Below, in pieces: positions 20,175 to 22,284 of a stretch of 22,284 nt of DNA (positions within the stretch are counted from its first letter, which is position 1; the number at the start of each line of letters is the position of its first letter). This stretch comes from a virus, in IMG/VR virus record IMGVR_UViG_3300020180_000126, positions 1 through 22,284 of that record; one strand, given 5' to 3'. The translations under genes and the position numbers were made by a program. The notes beneath the pieces are model-generated. The model was not told the origin of the DNA. It saw nothing but the letters and a program-made list of their open reading frames with translations, and made no database searches.

Positions 20175-21877
20175 AGGTATAGTCGTCCTTTAGAACGCAC
20201 TGGCTCAAGTGTCGCGAGGCGAAATGCCATTGTCATAGCTACGGCAGCGTCAATCTTATCAGATGAGTCTCGTTTATCGAACATCCATCTATCTTGTCGG
20301 TCTCGTATCAATACTGCATTTGATACACACCACCTAAGTAATGGATTGCCATCGTGAGTAAATCGCCCCTCGCGAATCGCTGCCATTAAATCGTGAATTG
20401 GTTCATTAAAATTTGTGCAATTCTGCCCCATGGAAGCCGCAATCAATCCAGCCTGCGATAGTTCTTCCGAAGTTCCACGCGCGTTGCTCGGATCGAATGC
20501 AACTTTTTGCACAGAGTATGTTTCCGAATCCTCAATTATTGATTCGCGCAGGTCGGCAGTAGGATGCCTACTGACGGTCAGCAGACCTTTGTAGATCCAA
20601 TCGTAAAAAGGCTGCTTAGTCAGATCCCGCAGCGTCTTATCGCTAATGAATGCCCTTGATCGCACTTCATATCGGTGCACTGGCTTCTCGCCTGTGTCGT
20701 CCAGCAGAAACCGAGCGCACATTGCAGGAGAGGATAAGTCATCGTACCCGCCGAGGTCAAAGCCCGCACAAACACAATCAGCTTCAGACCAATCAGACAA
20801 CTCACCCTTGCAAGCATCCCATTCGTCCATGTCGAATGCTTGCTCAATCGATGTGACTATGCGATTGCCATGGTATCGTGTGAATCTATTTGTATTGATC
20901 TTCGACGCCTTCGCTTCGGTCGCTTGTTGGCGCAAGTAGTCCAGGCTGATCGATACTCCGATGTTGGGATTCGCTTTGACCCACATCTGCTCATCAAAAG
21001 GATCGTCGTATTCGTCCAGTTCGGCAATAAACGCGAAGTAGGTTTCATCTTGAATTTCGCCAGCGACCACTGCTTTTGCATAGGTATAGACTTCCTTCCA
21101 TAGATGCGACTTGTCGTCACCTGCTGTCGTTATTACGTTAATTAAAGGTTGATCTCGGAATCCGCTGCCTGTCATCATCGTGTCGTAAAACTCGCGATGA
21201 TGTTCCTTCCATGCGTGTAACTCATCGAGATTGACGCAATGCGGATTCAGACCGTCATAAGGTTTATCGCTGCCAGTTGTAATGATCTCGCCATCGTTGC
21301 CGTAAAACCGAATTTCCTTTCGTACAAACTTCGACCGCTTGGCAATTGATGGAGACTTTTCGCGCATTCGTTTTGCTTCTGCGAATAGTATTTTATCAAC
21401 CTGATCCCTCTTAGTGGCTGCCATTACTACTTGCGCCACTGGCTCCATAATTCCGCGAATTGGATTGCGATCGAAACCAGCCATATATATCGATTCACCT
21501 GCAATGTCAGTACTTTTGCCATTCTTTCTTGCATAGCTTCGATACGTCTTTCGGAACCTCCGAGTATCATCACAGTCGCGCAGCCAGCCGAATATCATCG
21601 ACTTGCAGAACACTTGAAAATCAGACAACTCAAACGGCATTCCAGCGTAACGACCAATCGAATGACGCAACACTCCAGGAAAAAACCTACACGTCTTAGC
21701 TGCCAGCGAGGGGCTGAAGTGATACGGAAATGTAGCCGTTGATTGTTTAGCCATATCCGATACATGCCTTTGAACCGAACAATGTACGGACCGCGAAACG
21801 ATCAAGCGTCCAGATAAAACGCCGTCGATATATTCGCTCAACTGCTGCGCGTACGTGTCACTTATCAATCTGTCCAT
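20171..21877 (-). CDS. Terminase large subunit, 568 aa
   Basis: Translocase and nuclease domains of a Terminase_1-type packaging motor. The variant Walker A is SYARKNGKST (114-123), Walker B is CVNLDELHAW (214-223) and the coupling motif is NVITTAGDD (247-255). Nuclease Asp residues appear in CAGFDLGGYDD (370-380), AFDPSNARG (460-468) and SSDKIDAAVAM (538-548). The start at 21877 follows AGAGGA with almost no spacing, so a TTG at 21868 is an alternative start. Overlap of 13 nt with the small subunit gives coupled expression. This enzyme cuts and pumps phage DNA into the prohead with portal. Confidence 0.95.
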   Translation of the reverse strand: MDRLISDTYAQQLSEYIDGVLSGRLIVSRSVHCSVQRHVSDMAKQSTATFPYHFSPSLAAKTCRFFPGVLRHSIGRYAGMPFELSDFQVFCKSMIFGWLRDCDDTRRFRKTYRSYARKNGKSTDIAGESIYMAGFDRNPIRGIMEPVAQVVMAATKRDQVDKILFAEAKRMREKSPSIAKRSKFVRKEIRFYGNDGEIITTGSDKPYDGLNPHCVNLDELHAWKEHHREFYDTMMTGSGFRDQPLINVITTAGDDKSHLWKEVYTYAKAVVAGEIQDETYFAFIAELDEYDDPFDEQMWVKANPNIGVSISLDYLRQQATEAKASKINTNRFTRYHGNRIVTSIEQAFDMDEWDACKGELSDWSEADCVCAGFDLGGYDDLSSPAMCARFLLDDTGEKPVHRYEVRSRAFISDKTLRDLTKQPFYDWIYKGLLTVSRHPTADLRESIIEDSETYSVQKVAFDPSNARGTSEELSQAGLIAASMGQNCTNFNEPIHDLMAAIREGRFTHDGNPLLRWCVSNAVLIRDRQDRWMFDKRDSSDKIDAAVAMTMAFRLATLEPVRSKGRLYL

Positions 21878-22242
21878 TCCTCTGCATCGTCATGTTCTTC
21901 TGTCTTCTGTAATTTCATCCTGCGTCTATCAATTGGACCAAGGCCGAACACAGGACTAAGCCGCTGTATCTGTTGCACCGTCCGCATGTAGTGGCTGAAT
22001 AATGTCTTATCTAAAAGATCTGCTTTTACTTTTGCGTACAGTACTTCTCGAACCGCCATGCATTCGCAAAGCGTAGCCAACTGATGCGAGTCAACGCGCC
22101 GCAGCAACTCATTAGGAATCTGATCCATCAATACTGTCCAGAATGCGTTTTCCTCAACCGAAAAACGCACAGGTCGGCTCGGCAATCCGTCCTGTGGAAA
22201 GCTATCTTCGCCGTTTGCTACCCTGTCGCCGCCGCTCGTCAT
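21865..22242 (-). CDS. Terminase small subunit, P27-like, 125 aa
   Basis: The first 25 residues are a flexible tail (GEDSFPQDGLPSRPVRF). Residues 30-85 are helical (FWTVLMDQIPNELLRRVDSH, QLATLCECMAVREVLYAKVK), then LSPVFGLGPIDRRRMKLQKT, the 'G-L-x-P-x-x-R-x-R' end seen in P27-family small terminases. GGGGTGGAAG precedes the ATG at 22242. It recognises DNA and recruits the large subunit encoded directly after it. Family is inferred from pattern and position. Confidence 0.75.
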   Translation of the reverse strand: MTSGGDRVANGEDSFPQDGLPSRPVRFSVEENAFWTVLMDQIPNELLRRVDSHQLATLCECMAVREVLYAKVKADLLDKTLFSHYMRTVQQIQRLSPVFGLGPIDRRRMKLQKTEEHDDAEEWTD

Positions 22243-22251
22243 CTTCCACCC

Positions 22252-22284
22252 CTATGGCTGTTTTCTAACCTCAAATTGTTTGTC
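22252..22284 (-). CDS. Possible 3' end of an upstream gene
   Basis: From the window edge one frame reads DKQFEVRKQP then TAG at 22254-22252, just before the small terminase ribosome site. A second frame is open for fourteen codons, so the choice is weak. In many phages an HNH endonuclease gene lies here, but nothing in 10 residues can show it. Confidence 0.25.
   Translation of the reverse strand, partial: DKQFEVRKQP

Noticed and set aside
1-22284. CRISPR array, tRNA, rRNA, insertion sequence, integrase or attachment site
   Set aside because: No regularly spaced repeats, cloverleaf, transposase or recombinase motif was seen on either strand.

Overview
The window looks like the late (structural) half plus an accessory block of a tailed, HK97-fold siphovirus, either a free phage genome or a prophage. 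Every supported gene is on the minus strand, so the biological order runs from position 22284 down to 1. No integrase, lysis gene, replication gene, tRNA, CRISPR array or insertion sequence was seen. Shine-Dalgarno-type GGAG/GAGG sites precede many starts, so the host is a bacterium. The small late proteins, the period-22 repeat tail protein and the protein ending in IPCGC-x-x-R suggest an aquatic or environmental host, possibly Planctomycetota. That host guess is family-level impression only.

Packaging and head (22242-15018): small terminase, large terminase (Terminase_1 type), HK97 portal, ClpP-like prohead protease, a SAM methyltransferase cargo gene, major capsid protein, and a small capsid-associated candidate. 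A good sigma70-like promoter overlaps the methyltransferase stop. It drives a leader of about 150 nt with competing hairpins in front of the capsid gene. A UUCG-capped hairpin follows the capsid gene.

Connector and tail (14995-5131): a GT-A glycosyltransferase-like cargo gene, a small protein whose tail is overprinted on the next gene, head-tail connector, head-closure protein, HK97-gp10-like protein, tail terminator, tail tube, a small acidic protein, and a tail-assembly chaperone pair. The pair is joined by a textbook -1 frameshift signal (C CCA AAA, 6-nt spacer, 9-bp stem). Then come a tape measure of about 546 residues, a distal tail-type protein, three small late proteins and a 692-residue repeat-containing tail or fibre protein.

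Accessory block (5134-1): about 17 tiny, mostly overlapping genes, including two HTH proteins, three zinc-ribbon proteins and two 37-residue proteins. This block shows strong signs of cassette duplication. There is a 190-bp near-identical repeat whose second copy is overprinted in another frame, a paralog tail left in frame after a stop codon, and three copies of a gene-leader cassette. Many starts share a GGAG-ATG-NNN-ATG double-start design, and octamer sites flank an HTH gene.

The most notable points are the frameshift signal, the switch-like capsid leader, and the leader-cassette and duplication architecture of the accessory block. All structures and homologies were judged by eye. There is no stretch over 300 bases without a gene.
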